Positions 41,218-52,760 of a stretch of 59,656 nt of DNA are shown piece after piece; the stretch's first letter is position 1, and each line of letters starts with the position of its first letter. This DNA is from Diphasiastrum complanatum (Eukaryota; Streptophyta; Lycopodiopsida; Lycopodiales; Lycopodiaceae): contig MU833208.1 in NCBI GenBank assembly GCA_029204225.1, positions 1-59,656 of the forward strand, given 5' to 3'. The position numbers were made by a program, and so were the translations under genes. The notes beneath the pieces were generated by a model. It was given only the letters and a program-made list of their open reading frames with translations. It was not told the origin of the DNA and did no database searches.

Positions 41218-42312
41218 TACCCTAATATTCTTTACCCTCCTGAAAAGAGAGAACATGCTTCTCAAATCTATCTCAAGATGCTTATTAAATAACCACTCGT
41301 ATCCTAGAATAATGTCCGTACACGCTAAATCTAAACATGGAAATCTAAAACATGGAAATCAATTAACTCTCTATAGTCTTGGATCCAAACTGGGAGCCTT
41401 GGAACTTTCACATCCCACGTCTCCAACTCCGCTCCTGAAGCTAGATATACTCGATATCTATGGTTAGTGGCTTCAATTTTGAATCCGAGTCTCTGCACAA
41501 GACCAGAGTTAATGAGATTATGAGTAGATCCATTGTCCACTAAAATACTAACTTCATGTCCATTCACAGTGCCTTTCAAACGAAATAAATCATTTGGCAA
41601 AAATGAAGTAGTACTGAAAGAATAATCACACTCACAATTAATTTTATTAATTTTCAGCTTAAGATTCTCTTTACCTGGCGTCTCAATCACTTGAGCTGCG
41701 CCTTTCTTTCGTTCCGGACAGAATTTCATAACATGTCCAAGCTGACTGCAATGGAAACAAACATTGGTCCTTCTAGCCTTTTTCCAGAAAAACTTCTTCT
41801 TTTGTCTAAATTCAGATGCAACTTGATCTAGTTCATCGAAATATTTAGTTTTCTTATTCCCACAAACTCTTTTCTTCTTTTTTTTCTGGCTGGGTCCGGA
41901 TGATTCAGAAAAGTTAGCTTGTAACTGCTTCCTAGATGCCACTACCGTGGAGTCGTACGCTTTCGCGACACGCACTACATCATCAAAGGTTTGAAGCACG
42001 TTACGCTTATACTCTTTTTGATAATCTGCGGGCAGACCTAGGATAGATTGCCACAGTGCTACTTTTGCATCGAATGAGGGGACTTTATTCCATAAATCCA
42101 TAAAATCTTGTAGGTACGAGTCCAAACTCCGAGTATCCATTTTGCAACTCACAAATCTCTAGTAAAAATCCGAGTCGTCCACAACCACAAACGTCTTTCT
42201 GAACACCTCCATAAACTCGTCCCATGTGGTAGGTTTAGGTTGCAAATCACGCCACCACGACGAAGCTTTACCACGGAAGAACTGAATAAGACTCTCTATA
42301 TTTTTCTCCTAG
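41218..42312 (-). mobile_element. Gypsy B: Gag, zinc knuckle and protease, minus strand
   Basis: Read on the minus strand from 42312: FFRGKASSWWRDLQPKPTTW (retrotransposon Gag), a stop, then an open frame 42152-41331 (273 residues). That frame has Gag end (SYLQDFMDLWNKVPSFDAKV), basic linker KKKKKRV, zinc knuckle CFHCSQLGHVMKFC (CX2CX4HX4C intact), and protease VSILVDNGSTHNLINSGLVQ. After a short tandem duplication that shifts the frame, LACTDIILGYEWLFNKH follows at about 41330-41270. It is the same family as gypsy A but with the protease Asp intact. RT is missing. Confidence 0.9.
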
Positions 42313-44870
42313 GAATTCCTACTTGTTCAATTTTGATGATGATGCTGAGAATTATTAGGAACTCATTCATAATTCTCTATTCTTGGGAAAGCTTTCATTA
42401 GTTGGGAATTTTGCTTGTGCCAATCGGAGTGGCTTGTAGTTTGAATATGCATATTAATGGAGTTTTTAATGTTATGCAAATGTCCATAATGATGTGGTGT
42501 TAGATTCTAGTTAATATAGCTATGTTTATTGGTGAATAAAATGTTTACAGCTAAAATAATTTTATTCTAACAAATTGCATGTTGAGGATTGTGTGCTATT
42601 TACTCTAATCCTCCTATGGATTCTACAGTTTTTTGTTTATCATAGACTGGAATTGCATGTGAAACTCTCTATTAAGCATATTACGAGGCTAGGAGGAGTA
42701 CGCTCTATGCAAGAACTATCTATTCCTTGTAATAGAATTGTTTGTGTGACTTCTCGGTTTTGATTGCTTGATAAAAGTTTTAAGCATGGATAGCCAATTA
42801 TAACAATTTGGAGCAGACAATACTTGTACCAACCCTGGAGTCGAATGCTTCCAACTTTGCTCTCTGCTTAAAGCCACAGAGAGAAGGTTCTAGTTTTTTA
42901 TCAATGAGTGTCCAAAAACCTATTGGATTTCTGAAAAATAACTGTAAATCCCAACTAGTGTTTTGAACTTGATGGTTGATTCAATCATGAAGCCATGGTG
43001 GATTCGATCTAGAAATTGATAGGTTGCAAGTAGATCAATCTTTTACAGGACTCACTTGCTATTTTGAGCACGGTAATCTACCTTTTCAATCATTTTTTGA
43101 TCATTGTGAGTTGTTGAAAGTGGTTGAAAAAAAGTGCACAGATAGCGTTTACCTGTAACGGCCTCATGACTTTAGTATGTCTGCAATCTGGGGGGTTTCT
43201 CAGTGAACAACCGAACCTATGGCCAGTCGTGAGGTTGAATCCAGATTAAATGTGAGCTGGAGAGTGATGTCCGAGGAGTAGCCGCCTACCCCTGTTTTTG
43301 CTTGCTCTATTTTACTTTCTCTTGCTGGATTTGTACCTCATCTATCTTGTTGCTGGCGGTTGGCCTTCCCATTCTAAAGCAGAATCTATTAGGATTTTTT
43401 TGAATGAGGGTATGTGTGACATTTTGGGATCTAAAAATTTTACTTAGTGTATGGATTATTTGCTAAAGTTGATTTGGTGCATGTGATAGGATAGCAATTT
43501 GTGGAATTGCATGAATGTCTGTACCAATGCTTGTTGCATGCAGTCGACCAAAGGTTTTTAGGGCTTGACATTTGGTAACTTCAAAGTTGGCTCCAAAATT
43601 GGACTCGAAATCAACTCGAAAAATTTTAATTACTATCACCTAGTCAGAGGAATTTTGGTTTCTTGGTGCTCGGTTGTCAAAGCTATAACCTTGGTGTTGG
43701 ATATTGCTTCCCGGTTTTGGTAGGAGGAGTTTGGTTTTTTCTTCTCCATGGACAATATGAAAGTATTAGGCCTTATCAACTTCACATTTGGCTTTTGGTA
43801 GTTTAACTTTGGTGTCTTACCTTGTCAATTACCTGTAAGCCCAATTTTTGTGGAACTTTGGTACCGTTGTTTGTGTCAAGCTGTATTAGTCGGTCTGAAT
43901 TTTTCTAAACTAATCTTGACAAAACGATGGAAGTGGTACGGTTCTTAGATATGTACTCAATAAAGGGATTTGATTCCTTGGTACTATGCTATTTAACCAC
44001 TTAACTCTGGAGTATCGATACTCCTAGTAAATTGAGTTAAATGGTGCTTAGGGTTCTTCCTTTTACGACTCAATGGGGCACCAATAGGCTTGTCCTCAAT
44101 GATTTTGATTGTTAGAATTGGGCAAACTAAAGCTCTTGATATACTTGTTAAAGTGAGTAAATGGAATATATCATAATATTTGGAGGTAGCTCTATATTCG
44201 ATTAAAAAACAAGTGTATTGAACATCGTAAAAGAGCACTCGAATCCAAATTTTATGGATTTTCCATTAGTTTCAGGCAACTTTAACAAAGTAATACTTAT
44301 GCTAGTGTAGTCAAAAGGGTAGCAACCTAGCATTTACTTGTGTCAAAGGAATTTTCGGTGCCTTCGCTGATGAAATTTTTTGGGTGACCGAAATATCTAA
44401 GGGAGGAAGAAAATGAGACACGTACTTTGGATTGGTAAGTAATACTTGTAAGAAAATTGCATAGCACCGGTCTATTGAATTCATTAAGTTGAATTTATAA
44501 ATATCTATAGGACCTTGAGTTGACTCTAATTGTTATTGGAAATTGTGACATGGAATGAGAAAGGACACTTGGTTCACATTTGTAATGCAAGGAGTCTTAT
44601 TCGTAAGAGTTGGAACTCTCAGATGGTAGGAATTCGAGAATCTTGGTACCAACCTGATGGGTTGTTTATGTGACGGTAAAACCATGTGCAGATTACTGTT
44701 AAATCACAATTTTGTAAATGGATTATTGTGATCCATTAGGAACAAATATGGGGGTACTCCAGTACTTGCTGGAATAGACATGAGGCATATCTAGTATGGA
44801 AAATCCAAATAGATTTTTTAAGGTCTTTGGAATATCGGATAGTGCGGTTAAAGATCTTCTTGAAGGAATG
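42313..44870. other. No gene recognised; possibly decayed gypsy
   Basis: Only short frames. Possibly the upstream part of the gypsy RT remnant at 44.9 kb, too mutated to assign. Confidence 0.35.
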
Positions 44871-45090
44871 GAATTCCTTGTACCATTTTGAATATATATA
44901 TTGGATATCTATTGGTATATACTTTAGTTGTCTTGAGTTTCTAATGGTCCCTTTTGGTTTGTGATGAATACACTTGGGTTATTTCAACTGAATATGATCG
45001 AGGTTTCTTGTCCCTACCGGGGTCAATGTCTAGTGGTATTCTTAGATGTTATTGTTGTCTACAGTGAATCGCTTAAGGAACAAGGGAGAA
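44870..45090 (+). pseudogene. Decayed gypsy reverse transcriptase
   Basis: Broken frames give FLMVPFGL (RT motif 4), GLFQLNMIEV and CLVVFLDVIVVYSESL, the last equivalent to the catalytic region VVFLDDILIYS with the second Asp lost. Too short and mutated for more. Confidence 0.6.
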
Positions 45091-45606
45091 TTCAATGGTA
45101 GGAGGTATTTTTTGAAAATGGTTGAAGATCGAATCCTATGTTTAGATATAGGATGGTCAGATAATCTTTTTGATTTTATAATAATCAGATCTAGAAGCAA
45201 GAACTTTTTTGGAGAGAAAACTGTTGGTATGGCACATCATTGATTTCAAAGGAGCATTCTTGTGCGAGATTGATTTGTAGACCGGTGGTTAGTGTTTACA
45301 GTAATTGTAATGCTAAAGGTTGGAAACCATTGATTATTTTTTTGGTTAGGGTATTTGGAGAGGTCATGAGATATAGATCCAAATCCCTCAATGGTATCTC
45401 ATAAATTCCAAATCGGAATCCCTTAAAAGCTATTTTTCAGTTTTAAAGAACTCTTACTTCTTTTGAATTTCTTAAATGTGGACCTCACACTAAAATTCAT
45501 ATGATCCTTCCAATATGGGAATATCTTTCCTGAAGGACTATTTATAATCATGTGAATTTACTGATCGAATATGCAAGGTCTGGTCGCGTGCAAATCATTG
45601 CGTACA
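45091..45606. other. No gene recognised
   Basis: Possible continuation of the decayed gypsy element; nothing definite. Confidence 0.35.
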
Positions 45607-45885
45607 TTAGTGAGCCGATGATGGATTGAAATGGGTACGCTTCATCTCCTCTGTTTCTGCCTCAGTTTGAGGAGACTGTTCGTTTGATAGTTTTAGTCCA
45701 AGGTCGAGTGGAAAGTGACTAGGTTTGCAGTTGGCCATTCCATACTTTTTCAGCACGTTGTTGAGATATCGTTGTTGACTAATAAAGATCAGTCTACTGG
45801 GTCGATCTCGTTGAATTTGGATTCCGAGACAATAGTGGGCTGTCATCTTGTATTCCTGAGCCAACATGTATTTTGTATCCTTCAT
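45607..45885 (-). pseudogene. Copia E late RT fragment
   Basis: 92 residues: MTAHYCLGIQIQRDRPSRLI, FISQQRYLNNVLKKYGMANC and KPSHFPLD. It corresponds to the stretch after the YVDD box. The element is truncated below it. Confidence 0.85.
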
Positions 45886-46027
45886 CAGATTCAGATTATT
45901 ATTGAGTAAGAGTGTATCATCTACTTAGAGTGATGATGATGAGGTATTCTGATACAGATTTGAAATAAACATTTGAGTCTGCTGAGTTTGGAATAAAACC
46001 ATTCTCTATCAAAAATGCATTGATCTT

Positions 46028-46312
46028 CTAGAACCACGCTCTGGGTGATTGTTTCAGCCCGTAGAGCACCTTGTGAATTCTACATACAAGGTGTTGTTGC
46101 TTGTCGTTGAGTTCATATCCCTCTAGCTGTGTCATATAGATTTTCTCTTTGATGGTTCCATTAAAGAGAGCGGTATGGGCATCCATCTGATGAACTTCAA
46201 GATCTGCTGCAGCTGCAAAGGAGAGGAGTACGCGGATCGAAGCATATTTGACAACTGGACTGAAGGTTTCTGAATAATCCAGATCCGGGATCTGGAAAAA
46301 AGACTTTGGCAA
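46028..46312 (-). pseudogene. Copia E reverse transcriptase fragment
   Basis: 94 residues: YSETFSPVVKYASIRVLLSF, VHQMDAHTALFNGTIKEKIY and VLYGLKQSPRAWF. The first catalytic Asp (QMDA) is kept. The YVDD box downstream is not in a clean frame. Confidence 0.9.
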
Positions 46313-46678
46313 CTAGCTTGGCCTTGTAACGATTTAGCCTTCCTTTAGTGTCGTACTTCGTCTTGAATATCCATTTGCATAAAATTGGGTTTCAGTGCTT
46401 TGGCAGCTCAGTGAGTGTCCATGTTTGATTCTCTAATAGATAATCGAATTTCGTGTCCATCGCTCATTTCCACTGGTCAGCATCAGGAGTAGACATTGCC
46501 TCAGAAACTGTGGTCAATTCCTGCACAAAGTAGTAGGCCGGATCATTTATAAATCTGGATGGAAGTTGTTTGGACCTATTCGACCTTCTGGGTTGAACTT
46601 CGGTTCTCTGATGTGGGTTAACTCATTGAGGTTTTGACTCATCTTCCGAGTCAGCATCGAGATTCTGCAATTGAATCT

Positions 46679-46966
46679 CTAGATTGGAATTGACTGGTTG
46701 TTCGATTTGTGAGTCGGAATTACCAGCAGCTTTTCCTTTGTGGCCGGGAACTGGTCTTCCATGAAAATGGCATCTCTATTGGTGAATGCCTTCTCGGTAT
46801 CCAAATTGTAGAGCTTGTATGCCTTGTGATTTTGGGAATAGCGGATGAAAATCGTTTTCCTGCTCTTGTCATCTAGCTTTCTTCTTAGATCCTCAGGGAT
46901 CTGAGCGAAAGCAATGCATCCCAACACTCGAATATGTTTGAGTGATGGTTTTGATCCTGTCCACAC
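46679..46966 (-). pseudogene. Copia E region between integrase and RT
   Basis: 95 residues: KPSLKHIRVLGCIAFAQIPE and IFIRYSQNHKAYKLYNLDTE, the region following the copia integrase core. Confidence 0.85.
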
Positions 46967-47117
46967 CTCATAAGGTGTCTTGCCATTCAGGGCTTTGGTG
47001 ATGGATCAATTCTGTAAGTAGGCAGCTGTAGTAACAACTTCTGCCCAGAACCTCTTTGGAAGAGAGGCATGGACCAACATGCTCTTGGCACTTTCGATGA
47101 GTGTTCAGTTCTTCCGC

Positions 47118-47723
47118 TCAGCTACACCATTGGATTGAGGTGAGTAGCTGGTTGTGTATTGTTGAAATATCTCGTTGGCCTTGGAGAACTCCTTGAATTT
47201 TGTGGAGATGTACTCTCCCCCTCCATCTGTGTAGAGTCTTGATCTTCCTCTGGGTCTGGTTTTCTACAGATGCCTTGAATTGCTTGAAGAATTTGAATGC
47301 TTCAGATTTGTTCTTCATATAGTAGGTTGCAGTCCTTCGAGAGAAGTCGTCGATGAAGGTTAGGAAATAGAGAGCTTCCCCTATGGAAGCAATCTGCATC
47401 GGGCCACAAATGTCGTTGTGTGCAAGGTCAAGCAAGCCCTTGGATGTATGAACTGAGTCTGAACTGAAAGGACTTCTAGAATGCTTGCTAATAATACAGC
47501 TTTCGCATGAAGAAGTTGGCTTGCCGACTGAAGGCAGGTCTTGTACTAGATTCTGAGCTGACATTTGCTGAATATTGTTGTAGTTAAAATGGCCAAGTCT
47601 GAAATGCCACAGCATATCAGTTGATTTAGAAGTGGTTGTGTGAAGAGCTTGACTGTTAGAGAGCAGCAGTGGCTGAGTTTGTAAAGATAGTCGCTTCTTC
47701 TTCTGTAGGCTAGAACCTTCCAA
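47118..47723 (-). pseudogene. Copia E pre-integrase and integrase frame
   Basis: 201 residues: HHCC zinc site (H-LGH ... CESC) and the start of the DDE core with the first Asp in LDLAHNDICGPM and the conserved FIDDFSRRT. The frame is lost near 47230, before the remaining catalytic residues. Confidence 0.88.
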
Positions 47724-48013
47724 GATTTGTCAAGGATTGTGTAGTCTTCTGTATCGAATTTGACCCTCCGACCTGAATCAGTGATTCTACTAACTGAGAG
47801 CAAATTCTTGGTCAAATTTGGAATGTGGAGAACGTTGGACAGCACCTTGACTTCACCCTTTTTGAATTCAACCCTGACTGTTCCTTCTCCTTCGATTGAA
47901 TGCGATGAAATTGTCATTACCCAATTTTTGTAGACTTCAGGTAGACTCAGTAATAGAGTCATGAGTGCATCGAAATCTTCTATGACTGAGCCAATTGCAG
48001 TCATCTGCTCCAT
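47546..48013 (-). pseudogene. Copia E Gag-protease deletion fusion
   Basis: 155-residue frame starting in Gag (ALMTLLLSLPEVYKNWVMTI) and continuing as the post-active-site protease region (GEVKVLSNVLHIPNLTKNLL) into the pre-integrase linker. The catalytic DSG and the zinc knuckle are missing, apparently by an in-frame deletion. Confidence 0.8.
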
Positions 48014-48469
48014 AAGATTTTTGAAAGAGCTTGGATGTAACGTCTCTAATGTCGTAGAGAGTTGCTAGGATGTCCCATGCATTCTTAGTTGTCTGAGCAG
48101 CACGTATGTGGCTGATCTGAGTGTCCTTGATGTTGAGGGTGATCATGGCAAAAGCTTTGCCATCTCTCAGTCTCCACTTGGTGATGACGGCTGCATCACC
48201 TTCTGGTTTGAGTTCTCTGCCATCAACGATGTCCCACAATTCTTTGGCTAGAAGTATACCCTTCATCTTGAATTTCTAGAGATGATAGTTATCTCCATCG
48301 AGTTTGTCAATGAGAGATGAACTGTATGATCAATCCATTCTGGTTGAACGAGATTGTTGGTAGAAACAATGACTGTCGGAATATTGTTGGCTGCGCGTTT
48401 GCTAGAAAGACGTCTTGATAGAAACAAGACTGATAATTTGCAGTAAAAATGTAGATTACTGAAATGCCT

Positions 48470-48481
48470 ACTCTGATACCA
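48470..48481 (-). promoter_or_regulatory. Primer-binding site of copia E
   Basis: The minus strand reads TGGTATCAGAGT, one base off the initiator tRNA-Met site, about 130 bases upstream of Gag and directly after an LTR ending CGACA. Confidence 0.85.
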
Positions 48482-49177
48482 TGTCGTAAAACGATGGTCG
48501 TGAGCGCAGCGGAGGCTCGGTTGCTCAAAGCGTAGGCTTGTAGGAACGGAAACGCAACAATTAGCAGTAGAAATATTCAAGTAGAAGAATTCATACAGTT
48601 TGCGCAAATGAACAACGCAGTAGTGAGACAAAAATTGCACTCTGATAAATATCAACAGTGAGTACAATAGCTTGAAGTAATGACTTCAGCTTGTTGAGCG
48701 TGATAACGCTGGCTATAGATAACTCTGATTGAAAGTGAAATTCCAAAAACTAACACTTACATAGCTTGTTTCAGCTAATATAGAGATTTACAAGAGAGGC
48801 AATATCTTACAAGCCTTTAAGGCTATTTATGCCAGTCTTTCTGTACAAAAGTTGGTAATCACCAGCTGCCCTTGGCATATTTGTTTGTCCAGCTGTTTTT
48901 AGGGTTACTCATAAGTTGGCAAAGTCGGTCAGCCAAAAATGCGGGAAAAACAAAAAAGGCCGAAAAGGCGAAGGTGCCTTAAAGATGATTTCTAAGGTAT
49001 TTTGGCCACTTGGCCAATGTGTCGCATTTTTCGCTAAGGAGCGAAAAAGGCGAAAAAGACAAAGGTGCCCTAAAGATGATTTCTAAGGTATTCTGGCCAC
49101 TTGGCCAGTGTGTCACATTTTTTGCTAAAAGGAGCAAAAAAGACAAAAAAAGACGAAAAAGACGAAGGTGTCTTAAT
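48482..49177 (-). repeat. Copia E 5' LTR region (outer end unresolved)
   Basis: It begins at the primer site and extends upward. Its far end seems to be near 49177, where it interrupts another copia Gag, but no TG start is visible there. Confidence 0.5.
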
Positions 49178-49178
49178 A
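48960..49178. repeat. Tandem repeat of about 91-103 bp inside the LTR region
   Basis: Units start near 48971, 49062 and 49165. Each carries AAGGTGCC(T)TAAAGATGATT and TTGGCCACTTGGCCA plus GAAAAAGGCGAAAAAGAC. The words resemble the repeats at 35.1-35.4 kb (GACGAAGGTGTCTT in both). Confidence 0.85.
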
Positions 49179-49368
49179 ATAATTTCTTGTCATACCTCAT
49201 TTGCTCTTGTTGTACCAAGGGTCTCTCCTCCTCTCCTACAACAATGTACATCAACTCATGCATCTCAAGAAGTGATTCCATTCTCACCTTCCATGTAAAG
49301 TAGTTGGATGAGGTAAGCCTATCATTGCTCTCCAACATAAAGCTTCCATTTGTAGCCATGTTCTGCAC
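49178..49368 (-). pseudogene. Copia Gag N-terminal fragment, minus strand
   Basis: FMLESNDRLTSSNYFTWKVR, MESLLEMHELMYIVVG and EERPLVQQEQMRYDKK match the Gag at 27316 almost residue for residue, then break off sharply where that protein continues RVKRALDMIK. Sequence beyond is LTR repeat, so another element probably inserted here. Confidence 0.88.
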
Positions 49369-50354
49369 CTAGACATTTGAGATTTCTAAATCGTTGGCAA
49401 TTAACTTGAGTAGTTGATTACTTCAAGATGAAGTTAATTGGTAAAACAGTCAGTGTGATGTGGATTCACCGAGGACTGATGGTTTTGATTTATATTGCTT
49501 GTAAGACGCATGATTAGTGAATCATTTCGGTTCATCAGTTAAAATTATGTGCATTGGATATACAGTATTCTTGGATAGAGTATTCCTTAGTTAAAGAAGG
49601 ACTCAGCTCATTAGTGATTGTATCCCAAAGAGCTCAATTGGATAACGAATCATAATGAATCCAAGAATAATAACTGAATTGATATTCAGCAGGACTTTGG
49701 ATATCTAGATTTGATTCTAGATTTGTAATCTAAAATTTTTTTGTAGTTGAAAATGATTGTCATCTTGGTATGCGTCAGTCTTTAATTACTAGTGGTTTCT
49801 AGAACTTGAATCTTGCACTTCAGTTAAATAATCATGTTTGAAAAATATTTCTAAATCCAGTATTTTCTTAGTGGAAAGATTTTGGAATGATTCTTACTTT
49901 TCCTGAGTTATGTTGGACATATACTCCAGTATCCTGTAAATGAATAAGTGTGATTTTGGATTCCAGTGAATTATGATTGATGAATCATATGAATCTAAAT
50001 ATTTATGGTTGACGATTCATAAATATATACTTAATTATTGTCAAAGGATTATAAGGAATTGTAATGATTCTTAAGTGTGACGATTAAGTCTTGGTCTGTT
50101 AGTTGAGTAAGAATTCAGATTAGAGTTTTGAATCTCTTTACTCCAGTATTTTAATTAAGAACCTATGGATCTCACAGACATTCTCACAAGATAAGTATTT
50201 TAGCTGTGGAGAATTGAATGTATTTTAGTAGATGCTATTCTACTACTGTATGGTCTGCAGATGCTTGAGTACAGCTCTTCATTTGATTGGATCTCCAGTT
50301 ACCATAGGAGATAGACAAGTCTATTAAGATGAATGAATGTCATTTTCTTGCATT
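49369..50354 (+). repeat. LTR-like repeat family, copy 2
   Basis: Aligns with 37850-38553: TTAACTTGAGTAGTTGATT, GAAGTTAATTGGTAAAA, ATTGCTTGTAAG-C-CATGAT, TAGTGAT-GTATCCCA, AGAGCTCAATTGGATA. It ends CTTGCA followed by TTTGGTGCTAGAAC, a candidate primer site. The leader-like sequence after it also resembles that after copy 1 (TCCTAGAGATTCT). Confidence 0.65.
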
Positions 50355-50679
50355 TGGTGCTAGAACACAGAAGCATTTAACTCAAAAGAGTATCTGGGAT
50401 ACTCAGAGTTGAGTTTTAATCATTCTATATCTTAATGATTCTCCTAGAGATTCTAGTAGAATGAATTATCATATCTTAGAATTGGATTCTAAGGATAGTT
50501 GTACTTGGAAGCTTTTTTGTCTGACAGAGTTTGTGGATAATTTTAGACTGTAATTATTATTTTCTTTTCTTTAACTTTAATCTCCTAAGTTAGAAAATAT
50601 TTCACTCAGTGATTCATGTAAGTGTTTTACATGAAGGTGATGTTACTAACTTGTGTTGAGTGTAACCTAGTTGAGCAAT
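50355..50679. other. Leader-like sequence, no gene
   Basis: Follows the candidate primer site. It holds no frame of note and ends where copia F begins. Confidence 0.4.
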
Positions 50680-51024
50680 TTATTGCTTAGTGTACTTTTG
50701 TAATCCTAGGTAGCATTTTGCTTCACCTAGATCTGATATCTCAAAGTGTTTTGGGATATCCTCTTTTACTTGTGCAATGACAATGTCCCTCTTTGACAGA
50801 ATCAATGTATCATCGACATAGACTCCAATGATAATGATTTTACCATCTATTATCTTCACATAGACATTGTAATCAGCTCTTAAAGGTTGGAAGCCCAAGG
50901 ATCTGAGTGTGTGATCCTTGTTCTTATACCATTGTTGGCAAACCGCTTTAGTCCGTAGACTCTTTCGCATCTTGCAAGCATAGCTAAGAAATGTCTTGCA
51001 GGTAAATCCTAGCGGTTGGTTCAT
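50680..51024 (-). pseudogene. Copia F reverse transcriptase palm fragment
   Basis: 114 residues: KAVCQQWYKNKDHTLRSLGF, YNVYVKIIDGKIIIIGVYVD, DTLILSKR (YVDD intact) and DLGEAKCYLG. Truncated after this. Confidence 0.9.
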
Positions 51025-51200
51025 TTAGATTTCTTCCTTCAGATATCCATGCAGAAATATCGCCTTCTTGTCTACGATATGGATCTTGAGACTGTAGGCT
51101 ATTGTATATACGAACAATATGCGTAGCAAAGTATGTTTGACTACCAGGGAAAAGGTATCAGTGTAATCGATATCGTACTTTTGTGAAAAACCCTTGGCAA

Positions 51201-51688
51201 CTAGTCTGGCTTTGTATTTTGATACATTGCCATCCGATCCATATTTGTATTTGTAGACCCATTTACAGTCTTCCTATCCGGTACTGGTAAGGGCTCCAGG
51301 TTCCACACATCGTTCTCTTTCATGGAGGTCATTTCGTCTTCCATGGCCTTAATCCAATTTTCTTTCTCTGGGTTGTTGATAGCCTCTTCATACATTTGGG
51401 GTTCGTTGCCGAATCCACAGAACTCTTCTTGAGTTGAGGCAGAACTGCCTGGTGTATACCTAACAGATTGCCTTCTCTCTCAGCTGGATCTCTTTTTTGG
51501 TGGTGGCGTGCGGCAATTGTCTTGTCTTTGTCCCTTCTGATGATACCAAATTTCTCGTGCGTCACAGGTGTTCTACGCACAAGCTGTATGTTGGGTTGTT
51601 CGTCATCTGAACTGTCACTCGGTCCGTCTAAAACTCGAACATCATCTTGTTTCTGATTGTCAGGATACGCTCCCTTTGTCGATGTCAA
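51201..51688 (-). pseudogene. Copia F linker and RT start
   Basis: Two overlapping frames. 51688-51329 holds the acidic then basic linker (DGPSDSSDDEQPNIQLVRRT); 51395-51201 reads YEEAINNPEKENWIKAMEDE and NDVWNLEPLP, the conserved opening of copia RT. Confidence 0.85.
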
Positions 51689-52030
51689 CAGGTTGAGTAT
51701 TGCTTCCCAAGAATTTCATAGCTATCTTCATTAGTCATTGTTCTTGTTTCATTGAACTTTACATCTCTGACGGTTTTAATTTGATTAGTTTCTGGCAGAT
51801 AGATCCTGTAGTATGATGAGTGTGTATCATATCCTACAAGGTATCCTTGCTCGACCTTTTTGTCCAGCTTCTTGCGGATCTTGTCAGGAATGTATGCATA
51901 TGCTATACAACCGAAGATACGTACATGATCTATATTAGGTTTATTGCCCCACCATACCTCATGTGGCGTAGTGTGAGAAATGTCTGATTTTCATGTTCTG
52001 TTCTGCAGGTAAGTGGTCGTAGCTACTGCT

Positions 52031-52474
52031 TCAGCCCATGATGATTTTGATGCCTTTGAATAGGTCATCATGCACCTTGCTACCTTCATGAGAGTTCTGT
52101 TCTTTCTTTCTACTACACCATTGTGTTTTGTGGTGTATAGGCTGCAGTCTTCCTGTGAAAGATACCACGACTGCTGTAGAAATCAGCAAAGTGATTGAAA
52201 ATGTATTCTCCCCCACTGTCAGTTCAAATCTGTTTGACTTTTCTTTCAACCCAGTATACATATCTTGCAAACTTATCAAGAGCTTCAGACTTGTTGTGAA
52301 TAAAATAGTGGCAAACTTGTTGAAGTCATCGATGAAGGTGATGTAGTATCGTGAGCCTCCCACAGAGAGCACATCGAAATGTCCACAGATGTCGAAGTGT
52401 ATTAGTTCTAGGAGCTCTGTTGCTCTAAATGAATCTTTGGTGAAGGTGTTCGTGACATCTTGCCTTTGTGGCAT
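52031..52474 (-). pseudogene. Copia F integrase core frame
   Basis: The first catalytic Asp in HFDICGHFDV and YITFIDDFNKFA are clear. After about residue 65 the frame shifts and only pieces (HHKTQWCSRKKEQN, from HN--NGVVERKN-) can be matched. Confidence 0.85.
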
Positions 52475-52740
52475 GCATCACAGAGTATCAAATTTGCATC
52501 TTTAACGCTTACTCCTGTGAATGTGCCATTTTGACTTGCTTTGTATAGTGCCATTGGGTTCATGTGGCATAATCTTTTATGCCACAGGAAGTCAATTGAC
52601 TCATGGGTTTGATGAGCTTGCTCTATCGGTAGATTTACATTCAGATGATATAGGTTGCCTCTACATCTGCCTTGTGTGATGAGAGTACTGGTGCTGGCAT
52701 CAATGACATTGCATGTTTCATCTGTGAATGTCACACGCAT
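52408..52740 (-). pseudogene. Copia F pre-integrase frame
   Basis: 110 residues with LWHKRLCHMNPMALYKASQN and CDACHKGKMSR, the HHCC zinc module before the integrase core. Confidence 0.88.
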
Positions 52741-52760
52741 CCCCGCATCTGTTATCCTTG

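Larger units (their letters stand above)
45607..48340 (-). mobile_element. Copia E: Ty1/copia polyprotein remnant, minus strand
   Basis: In order on the minus strand: Gag at 48340-47960 (ILLAKELWDIVDGRELKPEG, AWDILATLYD); an internal deletion that joins Gag LLLSLPEVYKNWV directly to the end of protease (VLHIPNLTKNLLSVSRI), removing the zinc knuckle and protease active site; GAG-pre-integrase (DMLWHFRLGHFNYNNIQQM); integrase zinc site and core (CESCIISKHSRSPF, DICGPMQIASIG, YFLTFIDDFSRRT); GYS-type region RVLGCIAFAQIPEDLRRKLD; RT (YSETFSPVVKYASIRVLLSF, QMDAHTALFNG, VLYGLKQSPRAWF); late RT (HYCLGIQIQRDRPSRLIFIS). It ends before RNase H. Many stops and frameshifts. Confidence 0.92.
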